DNA of 58,148 bases from Vibrio ostreicida (GCF_013074385.2 NZ_JABEYA020000021.1:1-58148); one strand, 5' to 3'; positions 17,250-26,141 are shown, counted from the first letter of the stretch. Translations and numbers: made by a program. Notes: generated from the sequence alone by a model not told the origin.

Positions 17250-17720
17250 TTAAAGTTTTGCAGTAATGTTGTCGAGAATATCTTTGTGCGCATCTTTATC
17301 AATAGAGCGTTCAATGATTTTCTCAGCACCAGCTACAGCCAGAGTTGCAACTTGTTTGCGCAGCTCATCACGTGCACGGTTACGTTCAGCTTCAAGTTCA
17401 GCTTCTGCTTGTGAAAGGATTTTCTGACGTTCTGTCTGAGCTTCCTCACGTGCTTCATCTAAAATTTGAGCTTTACGCTTATTCGCTTGCTCGATGACCT
17501 CTGTTGCTGTGCGCTTCGCTTCTTTCATTTGGTCAGAAGCGTTTGCTTGTGCTAGATCCAAGTCTTTAGCAGCTCGTTCAGCTGCCTGTAGACCGTCAGC
17601 AATTTTTTTCTGACGCTCTTCTATCGCTTGCATCAATGGCGGCCATACATACTTCATGCAGAACCACACAAATAAGGCAAACGAGATTGCTTGACCCAGC
17701 AGAGTTGCGTTTATATTCAC
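17250..17720 (-). CDS. atpF: ATP synthase F0 subunit b
   Basis: Subunit b is a membrane-anchored homodimer that forms the peripheral stalk. The 156-residue protein has one N-terminal transmembrane helix (about residues 5-26, FALFVWFCMKYVWPPL) followed by a long charged coiled coil rich in Ala, Glu, Lys and Arg. This matches E. coli b (156 residues). It lies between atpE (72 nt) and atpH (14 nt). Confidence 0.97.
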   Translation of the reverse strand: MNINATLLGQAISFALFVWFCMKYVWPPLMQAIEERQKKIADGLQAAERAAKDLDLAQANASDQMKEAKRTATEVIEQANKRKAQILDEAREEAQTERQKILSQAEAELEAERNRARDELRKQVATLAVAGAEKIIERSIDKDAHKDILDNITAKL

Positions 17721-17792
17721 AACAGCTACCCCTTCTATTCAGACTTAGTGTTAATCAATAACAAGCTAATGCTTGTCGAGGGTTAAAAGTGA

Positions 17793-18047
17793 TTAACCTA
17801 GTTGACCAACGAATGGGTTCGCGAAAGTGAATAGAAGTGCGATTACGATACCGATCATTGGAACCGCATCAAGCAGACCCGCGATGATAAACATCTTAAC
17901 TTGTAGCATAGGAGCCATTTCTGGTTGACGTGCTGCACCTTCAAGGAATTTACCACCTAGAAGTGCGAAACCAATCGCTGTACCAAGAGAAGCAAGACCG
18001 ACGATAAGACCTACGGCGATTGCAGAAAAGCTCAGTAAAGTTTCCAT
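17793..18047 (-). CDS. atpE: ATP synthase F0 subunit c
   Basis: Subunit c forms the rotating proton-carrying ring of F0. With the start at ATG 18047 the protein is 84 residues, two transmembrane hairpins joined by the polar loop ARQPE (39-43). The essential carboxylate is Asp60 in the second helix (GLLDAVP). A Na+-type signature (Gln32, Glu65, Ser66) is not evident, so proton use is likely. I prefer 18047 over an upstream TTG because GGAG lies seven bases before it and METLLSF is the usual N-terminus in Vibrio. Confidence 0.96.
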   Translation of the reverse strand: METLLSFSAIAVGLIVGLASLGTAIGFALLGGKFLEGAARQPEMAPMLQVKMFIIAGLLDAVPMIGIVIALLFTFANPFVGQLG

Positions 18048-18103
18048 TACTATCTCCAATTTATAGTTTTTGGCTAATTGCCCAAATAAAAAGCTTTAAA
18101 AAA

Positions 18104-18916
18104 TTAATGATCACTGTCTTCGTGTGCCATCGACAAGTAAACAATTGTCAACATCATAAACACGAAGGCTTGAATAGTGATAACCAAGACATGGAAGATT
18201 GCCCACGGTAGTGAACCCATCCATTGCAAGTACCATGGTAGCATTGCCGCACAAAGAATAAACACAACCTCACCCGCAAACATGTTACCGAATAAACGCA
18301 TACCAAGTGACAGAGGTTTCGCCAGAAGAGAAACAACTTCAATCAGTAGGTTAAACGGAATCATCAAAGGGTGATTAAATGGATGCAATGCTAATTCTTT
18401 AGCGAACCCACCCAGACCCTTCACTTTGATGCTGTAATAAATCATCAGAGCGAAAACGCCTAGAGCCATAGCCATGGTGATATTCACATCAGCAGATGGT
18501 ACAACCTTTAGATAAGGGATACCAAGCCAATGCTCTGCTGGGTAAGGTAAGAAATCAATGGGCACGAGGTCCATCAAGTTCATAATAAATACCCAACAAA
18601 AGATAGTCAGTGCTAAAGGCGCGATCAATGGGTTGCGTCCATGAAACGTATCTTTGACGTTTTCCGCGACAAATTCTACGATCATTTCAACAGCACACTG
18701 AAGCTTACCTGGAACACCTGCTGTTGTTCTCTTCGCTACTTTGTAAAAGATTCCGAGGAAAATTAAACCAGTAAACCAAGAAAAAAACAGGCTATCGATA
18801 TGTACGTTCCAGAAACTGGCCTCCTCCGCTACAAAACCTAACTTATAAGTAGAAAGGTTTGTAAGGTGGTGGCTAATGTATCCAGACGTAGTTAGCGCTT
18901 CATCTGGCGCAGCCAT
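18104..18916 (-). CDS. atpB: ATP synthase F0 subunit a
   Basis: Subunit a provides the two proton half-channels beside the c ring. The 270-residue protein is polytopic and carries the essential arginine in GMRLFGNMFAGE (Arg207), the counterpart of E. coli Arg210. The N-terminal region with LTNLSTYKLGF lies in the periplasm. It is preceded by atpI with a 3-nt gap and followed by atpE after 56 nt. Confidence 0.97.
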   Translation of the reverse strand: MAAPDEALTTSGYISHHLTNLSTYKLGFVAEEASFWNVHIDSLFFSWFTGLIFLGIFYKVAKRTTAGVPGKLQCAVEMIVEFVAENVKDTFHGRNPLIAPLALTIFCWVFIMNLMDLVPIDFLPYPAEHWLGIPYLKVVPSADVNITMAMALGVFALMIYYSIKVKGLGGFAKELALHPFNHPLMIPFNLLIEVVSLLAKPLSLGMRLFGNMFAGEVVFILCAAMLPWYLQWMGSLPWAIFHVLVITIQAFVFMMLTIVYLSMAHEDSDH

Positions 18917-18919
18917 AAC

Positions 18920-19315
18920 TCATCCTATTTTTTTGTTGTTAATGAATAGCACTGGCGCACAGATATTAATACCTAGAGCCAGCAAATAGGTTAGCTTAAG
19001 GGGAACAAGTTCCACCTGTATATACATGTAAACAACGGAGAAAAGAATCACCGTGATGGCGATTTTCAGAGCTTCACCGGCATAAAAAGAAGTTGCAATA
19101 CGTTTGGCTGCGCGTGCGCCACCATACAGAAACGCAAACCACGCAAACACGGCATTAGCAACTACAAAAATACCACCACCAATGAGCGATGAAAGTCCCC
19201 ATTCAACATTCATGACTAATGTCATTCCTGCTGCCATTAGTGTAACCGCGCCAAGCTGGATCACTAACAATCGCTTTGCAAGCTCTCGTCCTGGCCTCGC
19301 TAACGCAGCTACCAT
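18920..19315 (-). CDS. atpI: ATP synthase-associated protein AtpI
   Basis: AtpI is a small membrane protein that has been connected to c-ring assembly and Mg2+/Ca2+ handling and is dispensable in E. coli. The 131-residue protein has four predicted hydrophobic segments and the internal stretch VFAWFAFLYGGARAAKRIA typical of the family (core YGGARAAK). It is the first gene of the operon, with the promoter about 60 nt upstream. Confidence 0.9.
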   Translation of the reverse strand: MVAALARPGRELAKRLLVIQLGAVTLMAAGMTLVMNVEWGLSSLIGGGIFVVANAVFAWFAFLYGGARAAKRIATSFYAGEALKIAITVILFSVVYMYIQVELVPLKLTYLLALGINICAPVLFINNKKIG

Positions 19316-19376
19316 GTATTCGTACCTCGAGTAAAATCCACAGCGTTACGACCTCAGTGCTGGGAAATTGGCGAAA

Positions 19377-19404
19377 ATTATACGGTGAGTCTTTTTGAAT
19401 GCAA
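19377..19404 (-). promoter_or_regulatory. Promoter of the atp operon
   Basis: On the minus strand TTGCAT (19399-19404) and a perfect TATAAT (19377-19382) are separated by 16 bp. A/T-rich sequence lies upstream. Transcription would begin about 55 nt before atpI, which suits the strong expression expected for this operon. Confidence 0.72.
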
Positions 19405-19501
19405 TTAAAACACCGCAAAAAGTTACAATTTTGTTTACAAACCGACAACTTTCGCACAAAAAATCATTTTTTATATAATTGAGCGGGATGGATTATCTCA
19501 C

Positions 19502-20383
19502 TTAGCCCTCAAGCTTGGCAATCAGTTGCTCTAACTTTTGAGGTTCGTCTAGACTAATCGTCACTTTAGAGGCTCCGTTTAGGCTTCTCACAATCGCCAC
19601 TTTTGCCCCCAACATTTCACTCAGTCTCTCGGAGATTTGTTGTGTATCTGAGTCTTGCGCATCGTTTTTCTGCTCAGCCATCGGCTCCAGACACTTTTTA
19701 ACTAATTGTTCCGTCTGTCGCACGGTCATACGCTTCTTGGCAACCAGTTCTGCGATATCGACTTGTTGCTCCCCTTCCAACGCAAGTAACGCTCTTGCAT
19801 GGCCCATATCAAGCATTCTCTCCGATAGGAGATACTTAACATCCAGCTCAAGTTGGTTGAGGCGGAGCAAGTTACTCACTGTTGCTCTCGATTTACCAAT
19901 CACATCAGCGACTTGCTGGTGGGTCAAAGAAAACTCTTCTTGAAGACGATCCAATGCGACCGCTTCTTCGATCACATTAAGATCTTCACGCTGTATGTTC
20001 TCAATTAAAGCCATGGCAATAGCGGCACGATCTTCCACATTTTTGATCACACAAGGAACCTGCTTGAGGCCTGCTTTGCGCGCCGCTCGCCAGCGACGTT
20101 CACCCGCAATAATTTCATATTTATCGTTGTCGACTTGACGCACCACGATCGGTTGAATAATACCCTGCGATTCTATCGAAGCAGCCAACTCATCAAGGGC
20201 TTCTGGCTCCATATTTTTTCGTGGCTGATACATCCCTGGCTTTAAACTATTAATGTTCAAATCTGTTAGATCGCCATCGGAAGAGAGCTCCTGACTATGC
20301 AAAGCACTTTGCTGTTTTTCACGCGCTAGTGAACTAGTTGAAAGCAGAGCATCAAGCCCTTTACCTAAACCACGTTTAGACAT
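19502..20383 (-). CDS. parB: Chromosome partitioning protein ParB
   Basis: ParB binds centromere-like parS sites near the origin, spreads on DNA and stimulates the ParA ATPase, moving origins apart. The 293-residue protein starts with the ParA-interacting helix RGLGKGLDALL and carries the CTP-binding segments (IVVRQVDNDKYEIIAGERRWRA, seen here as IAGERRWRAA near 93-102) and a helix-turn-helix (about 150-175, SLTHQQVADVIGKSRATVS region). It follows parA by 23 nt. No parS palindrome was seen in the window. Confidence 0.95.
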   Translation of the reverse strand: MSKRGLGKGLDALLSTSSLAREKQQSALHSQELSSDGDLTDLNINSLKPGMYQPRKNMEPEALDELAASIESQGIIQPIVVRQVDNDKYEIIAGERRWRAARKAGLKQVPCVIKNVEDRAAIAMALIENIQREDLNVIEEAVALDRLQEEFSLTHQQVADVIGKSRATVSNLLRLNQLELDVKYLLSERMLDMGHARALLALEGEQQVDIAELVAKKRMTVRQTEQLVKKCLEPMAEQKNDAQDSDTQQISERLSEMLGAKVAIVRSLNGASKVTISLDEPQKLEQLIAKLEG

Positions 20384-20406
20384 GAGACACTATTCCTTTG
20401 ATTGGG

Positions 20407-21180
20407 TTATGCAGGGACTTCATCACGGCGCAGCATTTCTCCAGCCAACGCCAGATATGCTTTTGCACCCGCAGAGTATTTATCGTAGTACATGGCTGGT
20501 TTGCCATGACTGGGCGCTTCGGCCAGGCGAACATTACGAGGAATAACGGTACGGTAGACTTTGTTGCCAAAGTGCTTCTTAAGCTGATCAGAAACTTCAT
20601 TGGACAGACGATTACGAGGATCATACATGGTCCGTAATAAACCCTCTATTTTTAGATTTTCATTCACAACTGCGGCCAACTTACTGATCGTGTCCATTAA
20701 CGCTGTTAATCCTTCCAAAGCAAAATACTCGCACTGCATTGGGACTAAGACCGAATCGGCCGCAGCCATCGCATTGATAGTAAGGAGATTTAGAGACGGA
20801 GGGCAGTCAATAAAGATAAAATCATAGTCATCACGAACGGATGCCAGCGCATGTTTCAAACGTACTTCGCGGGCAAAGACTTCCATCAATTTGATTTCAG
20901 CGGCTGTCACATCGCCATTGGCTGCAATGAGATCATAGTTTCCTGACGTTTTGCGGCACACGACATCATCAAAAGGAACATCTTCGACCAAAAGCTCATA
21001 GGCTGTGGCATCTATTTGATATTTATCGACACCGCTCGCCATGGTGGCATTCCCTTGAGGGTCAAGGTCAATCACCAAGACATTACGTTTGGTCGCAGCC
21101 ATCGAGGCAGCTAAGTTGATGCACGTTGTTGTCTTACCAACCCCGCCTTTTTGGTTGGCGATTGCTACGATTTTTCCCAC
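20407..21180 (-). CDS. parA: Chromosome partitioning ATPase ParA (Soj type)
   Basis: ParA is a DNA-binding ATPase whose gradients pull ParB-parS complexes and thus the chromosome origin. With the start at GTG 21180 the protein is 257 residues, opening MGKIVAIANQKGGVGKTTT. The deviant Walker A motif KGGVGKTT is at 11-18. Longer reading into the upstream frame (34 extra residues) overlaps rsmG and lacks conservation; GAGG lies six bases before the GTG, which decides the start. It is 14 nt after rsmG and 23 nt before parB. Confidence 0.95.
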   Translation of the reverse strand: MGKIVAIANQKGGVGKTTTCINLAASMAATKRNVLVIDLDPQGNATMASGVDKYQIDATAYELLVEDVPFDDVVCRKTSGNYDLIAANGDVTAAEIKLMEVFAREVRLKHALASVRDDYDFIFIDCPPSLNLLTINAMAAADSVLVPMQCEYFALEGLTALMDTISKLAAVVNENLKIEGLLRTMYDPRNRLSNEVSDQLKKHFGNKVYRTVIPRNVRLAEAPSHGKPAMYYDKYSAGAKAYLALAGEMLRRDEVPA

Positions 21181-21194
21181 GTTGAACCTCGCTT

Positions 21195-21827
21195 TTAATC
21201 CTTGTGGGATAAGATTACTAGATGACGCTTGCCTTCCAATTGAGGAACTTGCAAAGCTTTGATGTCGGTCACAGAACACCAATCTGGCAACTGTTCAATC
21301 TCATCCTGAGGCAACTGCCCCTTCAATGCCATAAACTGGCCCGTCCTATCTTTAGGCAAATGATGACACCACTCAACCATATCTAGCATAGAAGCAAAAG
21401 CTCGGCTCAAAACACCATCAAATTTGTCTTCTGGTTGAAACTCTTCCACTCGACTTTGAACTGGAGTCACATTTTTGAGTTTGAGTTCATGTATGACCTG
21501 CTTAATAAAGCGAATGCGTTTGCCCAAACTATCCAGTAAAACGAATTCCCTTTGAGGGTTCATGATTGCAAGAGGAATCCCCGGTAATCCAGGTCCTGTG
21601 CCCACGTCAATGAAACGTTCACCCCGCAAATGTTCACTAACCACAAGGCTATCAAGAATGTGTTTAACCAGCATGTCATCAGGCTCACGCACTGACGTTA
21701 AATTATACGATTTGTTCCACTTATTCAGCATTTCAACGTAGTTAACTAATAATTGACGTTGCTGTTCAGAGACAACCAAGTCCGTTTGCTCAATCAAATG
21801 GTCCAGCTTGTTGCGTAATTGATTCAT
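21195..21827 (-). CDS. rsmG: 16S rRNA (guanine527-N7)-methyltransferase
   Basis: RsmG (GidB) methylates N7 of G527 in 16S rRNA, using S-adenosylmethionine; loss gives low-level streptomycin resistance in several species. The 210-residue protein has the SAM-binding motif DVGTGPGLPGIPLA at residues 74-87. The start ATG overlaps the mnmG stop by one base (TAATG), so the two are translationally linked. parA follows after 14 nt. Confidence 0.96.
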   Translation of the reverse strand: MNQLRNKLDHLIEQTDLVVSEQQRQLLVNYVEMLNKWNKSYNLTSVREPDDMLVKHILDSLVVSEHLRGERFIDVGTGPGLPGIPLAIMNPQREFVLLDSLGKRIRFIKQVIHELKLKNVTPVQSRVEEFQPEDKFDGVLSRAFASMLDMVEWCHHLPKDRTGQFMALKGQLPQDEIEQLPDWCSVTDIKALQVPQLEGKRHLVILSHKD

Positions 21828-23722
21828 TAGGCAACCTTACCCTTTTTCAACATTCCCTGTTTTTTTAGATGGACTAACAAGATTGAGATAGCCGCGGGTG
21901 TAATGCCTGATATACGAGATGCAATACCTATTGATTCTGGTCTGGCTTGAGTCAGTTTTATTATCACTTCATTAGAAAGCCCTTTGACTTCAGCGTAATC
22001 CATATCAAGAGGGAGTTGAGTATTTTCATGGCGCAACGATTTGTCTATTTCATCTTGTTGACGCTTGATATAGCCTTCATATTTTACTTGAATCTCAACC
22101 TGTTCCGCGGCTTGAGAATCAGTCAAAGCTGGTGAGAATCGATCAAGTTCCGTGAGTGTTTGATAGTTCATTTCAGGCCGACGAAGAAGATCTTCCCCAC
22201 TTGCTTCACGAGCAACAGGCGTTTTCAGTAAAGCATTGAGAGCCTCAACATCATCAGAGTTTGGGTTAATCCAAATATCTTTGAGACGCTGACGTTCTTT
22301 CGCCATATTTTCCACTTTTTCGTTGAAACGAGCCCAACGGCTCTCATCGATTAAACCTAACTCTCGCGCTTTTTCTGTCAAACGTAGATCCGCATTGTCT
22401 TCGCGTAACAGCAAACGATATTCTGCTCGAGATGTGAACATTCTATAGGGTTCTTTCGTGCCCATTGTTGATAAATCATCAATCAACACGCCCATATAAG
22501 CTTGATCACGACGGGGGTTCCACCCCTCTTTTTCCTGACTAAACAAACTGGCATTAAGTCCTGCCATTAAACCTTGTGCGGCCGCTTCTTCATAACCTGT
22601 TGTACCGTTTATCTGACCGGCAAAAAATAGTCCCTGGATAAATTTGGTCTCGTAATTTTGCTTGAGATCGCGTGGATCAAAGAAATCATACTCAATGGCG
22701 TACCCTGGACGTACGATATGCGCATTTTCAAAGCCTTTCATTGAACGAACTATATTCACCTGAACGTCAAATGGAAGACTGGTGGAAATACCATTTGGGT
22801 AAAGCTCATGGGTATTGAGTCCTTCAGGTTCAACAAAAATTTGATGACTGTTCTTATCAGCAAAGCGCATGACTTTGTCTTCAATCGATGGACAGTAACG
22901 AGGGCCAATTCCTTCGATGACACCAGCGTACATAGGGCTTCGATCTAGGTTCTTGCGAATCACATCATGAGTATTCTCATTGGTGTGCGTGATATAGCAA
23001 GGTATTTGGGTTGGATGCTGGTTCCTCTGGCCCATAAACGAAAACACTGGTGTTGGGTTGTCGCCATGCTGTGTTTCTAAAACGGAAAAATCTACCGTTC
23101 TAGCATCAATTCTTGGTGGTGTACCTGTTTTTAGACGATCAACTCGAAAAGGCATCTCTCGCAAACGATCAGCGAGAGCTATTGAAGGAGGATCACCTGC
23201 ACGGCCGCCAGACGAGCTTTCCATCCCAATATGGATCTTACCCCCTAGAAAAGTACCGACGGTCAAAACAACGGCTTTAGAGTGAAAGCGTAGACCCATC
23301 TGTGTGACTACACCAATGGCCTTCTCATTTTCTACGATCAAGTCATCAACTGATTGCTGAAATAAGGTCAGGTTTGGTGTGTTTTCTAGTGATTCTCGTA
23401 CAAACGATTTGTATAGCGAACGATCAGCTTGGGCTCGAGTTGCTCTGACTGCTGGGCCTTTTGATGCATTTAATGTTCTAAATTGAATTCCAGAATGATC
23501 GATCGCTTGCGCCATCAAACCACCCATAGCATCAACTTCTTTGACTAAGTGACCTTTCCCGATCCCACCGATTGCAGGATTACAGGACATCTGGCCCAAT
23601 GTCTCAATGTTATGTGTCAGCAGCAGGGTTTTTTGCCCTGTGCGAGCTGATGCGAGTGCGGCTTCCGTTCCTGCATGTCCGCCACCAACAACGATGACGT
23701 CAAATTTTTCGTGATAAAGCAT
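21827..23722 (-). CDS. mnmG: tRNA uridine 5-carboxymethylaminomethyl modification enzyme MnmG
   Basis: MnmG (GidA) is the FAD-containing partner of MnmE that installs the cmnm5 group on U34 of several tRNAs. With the start at ATG 23722 it has 631 residues, close to the E. coli protein (629). The FAD-binding GGGHAG is at 13-18, followed by CNPAIGGIGKGHL near 46-58. A seven-residue upstream extension is possible but the family begins MLYHE. It adjoins oriC on the left, the usual gammaproteobacterial position, and reads away from it. Confidence 0.97.
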   Translation of the reverse strand: MLYHEKFDVIVVGGGHAGTEAALASARTGQKTLLLTHNIETLGQMSCNPAIGGIGKGHLVKEVDAMGGLMAQAIDHSGIQFRTLNASKGPAVRATRAQADRSLYKSFVRESLENTPNLTLFQQSVDDLIVENEKAIGVVTQMGLRFHSKAVVLTVGTFLGGKIHIGMESSSGGRAGDPPSIALADRLREMPFRVDRLKTGTPPRIDARTVDFSVLETQHGDNPTPVFSFMGQRNQHPTQIPCYITHTNENTHDVIRKNLDRSPMYAGVIEGIGPRYCPSIEDKVMRFADKNSHQIFVEPEGLNTHELYPNGISTSLPFDVQVNIVRSMKGFENAHIVRPGYAIEYDFFDPRDLKQNYETKFIQGLFFAGQINGTTGYEEAAAQGLMAGLNASLFSQEKEGWNPRRDQAYMGVLIDDLSTMGTKEPYRMFTSRAEYRLLLREDNADLRLTEKARELGLIDESRWARFNEKVENMAKERQRLKDIWINPNSDDVEALNALLKTPVAREASGEDLLRRPEMNYQTLTELDRFSPALTDSQAAEQVEIQVKYEGYIKRQQDEIDKSLRHENTQLPLDMDYAEVKGLSNEVIIKLTQARPESIGIASRISGITPAAISILLVHLKKQGMLKKGKVA

Positions 23723-23771
23723 GAACTGACCTCTGGTATTCAATAAAGAGCTGGACAGGTAAGGGAGCGAT

Positions 23772-23800
23772 ATTCTACCTGCTTTCCCTAGGATAGAAAA
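23772..23800 (-). promoter_or_regulatory. Candidate mnmG promoter
   Basis: On the minus strand a -10 TAGAAT (23772-23777) is preceded, 17 bp away, by a weak -35 TTTTCT (23795-23800). It lies at the left border of oriC, where E. coli has the gidA promoter that influences origin firing. The weak -35 limits confidence. Confidence 0.45.
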
Positions 23801-23849
23801 TCGCTTTTATTGATTTTAGATTTAAGCGTCTGACAAAACTTACTGATAT

Positions 23850-24092
23850 AGGATCTTTATATATGATCTTTTATAAGATCTATTATTAGGATCGACGATC
23901 TCTGTGGATAAGTGATAAATGATCAATAGGATCATCGATCTTGTGGAGATCATATCATGTGATCTTATACTGATCATGATGAGGATTTCCTGAGATCAAA
24001 ATACCTGTTTATACACAGGTGATCGGATCAAAAATAGTTATTAAGTGGATAAATAAAGGCTAATCACCGGATATCTTTTTTTTATCCACAAC
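23850..24092. other. oriC: Chromosomal replication origin oriC
   Basis: The gap between mnmG and mioC has the classic layout. Three AT-rich 13-mers beginning GATCT lie end to end at 23852-23864, 23865-23877 and 23877-23889. DnaA boxes are R1 TGTGGATAA (23903-23911), R2 TTATACACA (24009-24017), an R3-like AGTGGATAA (24044-24052) and R4 TTATCCACA (24082-24090). Fourteen GATC sites fall within 23852-24029, so SeqA/Dam control is likely. The order resembles E. coli oriC and chromosome-1 origins of Vibrio. The exact ends are not defined by sequence alone. Confidence 0.95.
24003..24020. repeat. Perfect palindrome enclosing oriC DnaA box R2
   Basis: ACCTGT-TTATAC-ACAGGT gives a 6-bp inverted repeat around the core of DnaA box R2 (24009-24017). 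A GATC site follows directly at 24021 and another ends at 23997. It could form a small cruciform or place a second, weaker DnaA contact on the opposite strand. Confidence 0.6.
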
Positions 24093-24177
24093 TGGTCTGG
24101 TTAATATTTCATCATCTTTAGGTATGTATTTAGGCAGAAAAGTGGCTTTGTGAACCCTAGCCACTTTTATTTGAAGG

Positions 24178-24612
24178 TTAAATTTGATGGATATGTTTCA
24201 TGAGCCACGACTCAGCAGCATCTTCTGGGACATCATGCTCTAGAATATCTATGGTCAAGCAGTCAGTCACCGCTGTTGCTCCAATGTCAGCCAGTAATTC
24301 GTGGGCGTGTTTTCCGGCGGCACAAAATGTGTCATAGCTAGAATCACCAATCGCTATGACTGCATATCTCACGTTTGACATTTTAGGCGGGGTGTTTTGA
24401 AGAGCCTGAATAAAGGGTTGGATATTATCAGGGTATTCACCAGCACCATGGGTTGAGGTAATCAATAACCAACATCCTTCAGCCGGTATTTCTTCGATGC
24501 TAGGGTGGTTATGTATCTGGGTTTCAAACCCTTTTTCAACCAGTAAATCACTGAGGTGATCACCCACATATTCAGCACCGCCGAGAGTGCTGCCCGTAAT
24601 GATTTGGATCAT
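24178..24612 (-). CDS. mioC: Flavodoxin-like protein MioC
   Basis: MioC is an FMN-binding flavodoxin-like protein next to oriC; E. coli MioC can support biotin synthase in vitro, but its main role is unclear. With the start at ATG 24612 it has 144 residues, opening MIQIITGSTLGGAEYVGDHL; the FMN phosphate loop is GSTLGGAE (7-14). Eight upstream residues in frame look like non-coding leader. It is transcribed toward oriC, so read-through could affect initiation, as discussed for E. coli. Confidence 0.93.
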   Translation of the reverse strand: MIQIITGSTLGGAEYVGDHLSDLLVEKGFETQIHNHPSIEEIPAEGCWLLITSTHGAGEYPDNIQPFIQALQNTPPKMSNVRYAVIAIGDSSYDTFCAAGKHAHELLADIGATAVTDCLTIDILEHDVPEDAAESWLMKHIHQI

Positions 24613-24663
24613 AGTATTTCCTTTATTGGATAACAATGAGATGAATAGCGGTTACTTATAGTA

Positions 24664-26025
24664 CTATTTCCCAATACAGAAAGACGAAAAGATACGCCCG
24701 AGAAGATCATCAGAACCGAACTCGCCAGTAATTTCGTTGAGGTACTGCTGAGTGATTCTAAGTTCTTCAGCGAGTATCTCTCCAGCCATGTAGCCCTCAA
24801 GTTGCTGCTGACCAATATCGAGGTGCCGTGCTGCACTTTCCAAGGCTTCTAGATGGCGTCTTCGAGCCATAAAGCCCCCTTCATTCGCACCTGCAAAGCC
24901 CATACATTCTTTGAGATGGGTTCGCAATGATTCAACCCCTTGTCCTGTTTTTGCTGAAAGCCGGATTAAGGTTGGATCATTGACGTGACAAATTCCGAGT
25001 GCTTCGTTTGTTTGATCCGCCTTGTTACGGATCACCGTAATGCCGAGGTTTTTTGGTAAACGATCAATGAAATCGGGCCAGATTTGTTTTGGATCTGTCT
25101 CATCGGTCGTTGTGCCATCCACCATAAATAAGACTCTGTCAGCTTGTTCTATCTCATCCCACGCACGTTCAATACCTATTCTTTCTACTTCATCAGAGGC
25201 ATCGCGAAGTCCCGCGGTATCGATGATGTGGAGTGGCATACCGTCGATATGAATATGCTCTCGAAGAACATCTCGAGTTGTCCCTGCAATATCAGTAACA
25301 ATCGCGGAATCCTTGCCTGAGAGCGCATTCAGTAAACTTGATTTACCCGCATTGGGGCGACCCGCTATCACGACTTTCATCCCTTCACGCATAATTGCGC
25401 CTTGATTGGCTTGTTGGCGAACGCGGTTAAGGTTATCGATAATGGCTTGTAAATCAGAAGAGACTTTTCCGTCGGCTAAAAAGTCAATTTCTTCTTCTGG
25501 GAAGTCAATCGCTGCTTCGACGTAGATTCTCAAGTGAATTAACGACTCTACCAAGGTATTAATGTGTTGTGAAAATACCCCTTGTAGTGACTGTAGGGCT
25601 GACTTGGCGGCTTCCTCAGAGCTGGCGTCAATGAGATCCGCAATGGCTTCTGCTTGCGTTAAATCGAGTTTATCGTTTAGGAAGGCACGTTCAGAAAATT
25701 CGCCAGGTCGAGCGGTTCGTATTCCTGGTATTTTGAGAATACGCTTGATCAACATATCGATGACGATGGGGCCGCCATGCCCTTGCAATTCAAGAACATC
25801 TTCGCCTGTAAACGAATTGGGATTTGGAAAAAATAGAGCAAGGCCTTGATCTAATTCGGAGCCATCTTCTGCGAGAAAGGGAATATATTCTGCGTATCTT
25901 GGGCGTAACTGTTTTTGAGTCAGCTCTATTGCGACTTTTTCAGCAAGAGGGCCAGATATTCTGATTATACCAACGCCGCCTCGTCCGGGCGCGGTGGCTT
26001 GAGCGACAATGGTCTCTGTATTCAT
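24664..26025 (-). CDS. mnmE: tRNA uridine-5-carboxymethylaminomethyl(34) synthesis GTPase MnmE
   Basis: MnmE is a GTPase and folate-binding enzyme that, with MnmG, modifies U34 of tRNAs. The 453-residue protein has an N-terminal tetrahydrofolate domain, a helical domain interrupted by a G domain with GRPNAGKS at 222-229, DIAGTTRD and DTAG switch motifs, and the C-terminal CIGK with the conserved Cys450. It is 51 nt upstream of mioC and reads toward oriC. A terminator at 26096-26120 separates it from yidC. Confidence 0.97.
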   Translation of the reverse strand: MNTETIVAQATAPGRGGVGIIRISGPLAEKVAIELTQKQLRPRYAEYIPFLAEDGSELDQGLALFFPNPNSFTGEDVLELQGHGGPIVIDMLIKRILKIPGIRTARPGEFSERAFLNDKLDLTQAEAIADLIDASSEEAAKSALQSLQGVFSQHINTLVESLIHLRIYVEAAIDFPEEEIDFLADGKVSSDLQAIIDNLNRVRQQANQGAIMREGMKVVIAGRPNAGKSSLLNALSGKDSAIVTDIAGTTRDVLREHIHIDGMPLHIIDTAGLRDASDEVERIGIERAWDEIEQADRVLFMVDGTTTDETDPKQIWPDFIDRLPKNLGITVIRNKADQTNEALGICHVNDPTLIRLSAKTGQGVESLRTHLKECMGFAGANEGGFMARRRHLEALESAARHLDIGQQQLEGYMAGEILAEELRITQQYLNEITGEFGSDDLLGRIFSSFCIGK

Positions 26026-26095
26026 TTGATTACCTATAAGCGTCGATCCACAAGGGAAGTAGTGATTGAGATGAATTGTAATCAGCTATAAATAA

Positions 26096-26120
26096 AAAGG
26101 CGACCTTATTGGTCGCCTTT
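26096..26120 (-). terminator. Terminator after yidC
   Basis: AAAGGCGACC and GGTCGCCTTT form a 10-bp stem with a TTATT loop, 21 nt past the yidC stop. A T-rich run follows on the minus strand (TTTTTATTTAT). It probably ends the rpmH-rnpA-yidD-yidC transcript. Confidence 0.85.
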
Positions 26121-26141
26121 CTCTGATATGGGACAGAGTGG

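Noticed and set aside
21181..21282. 34-residue N-terminal extension of ParA
   Set aside because: It overlaps rsmG and precedes the conserved GKIVAIANQKGG start. A ribosome site favours the GTG at 21180.
19316..24177. parS centromere sites
   Set aside because: I looked for the GTTTCACGTGAAAC-type palindrome near parAB and oriC and did not find one. In Vibrio they may lie further out.
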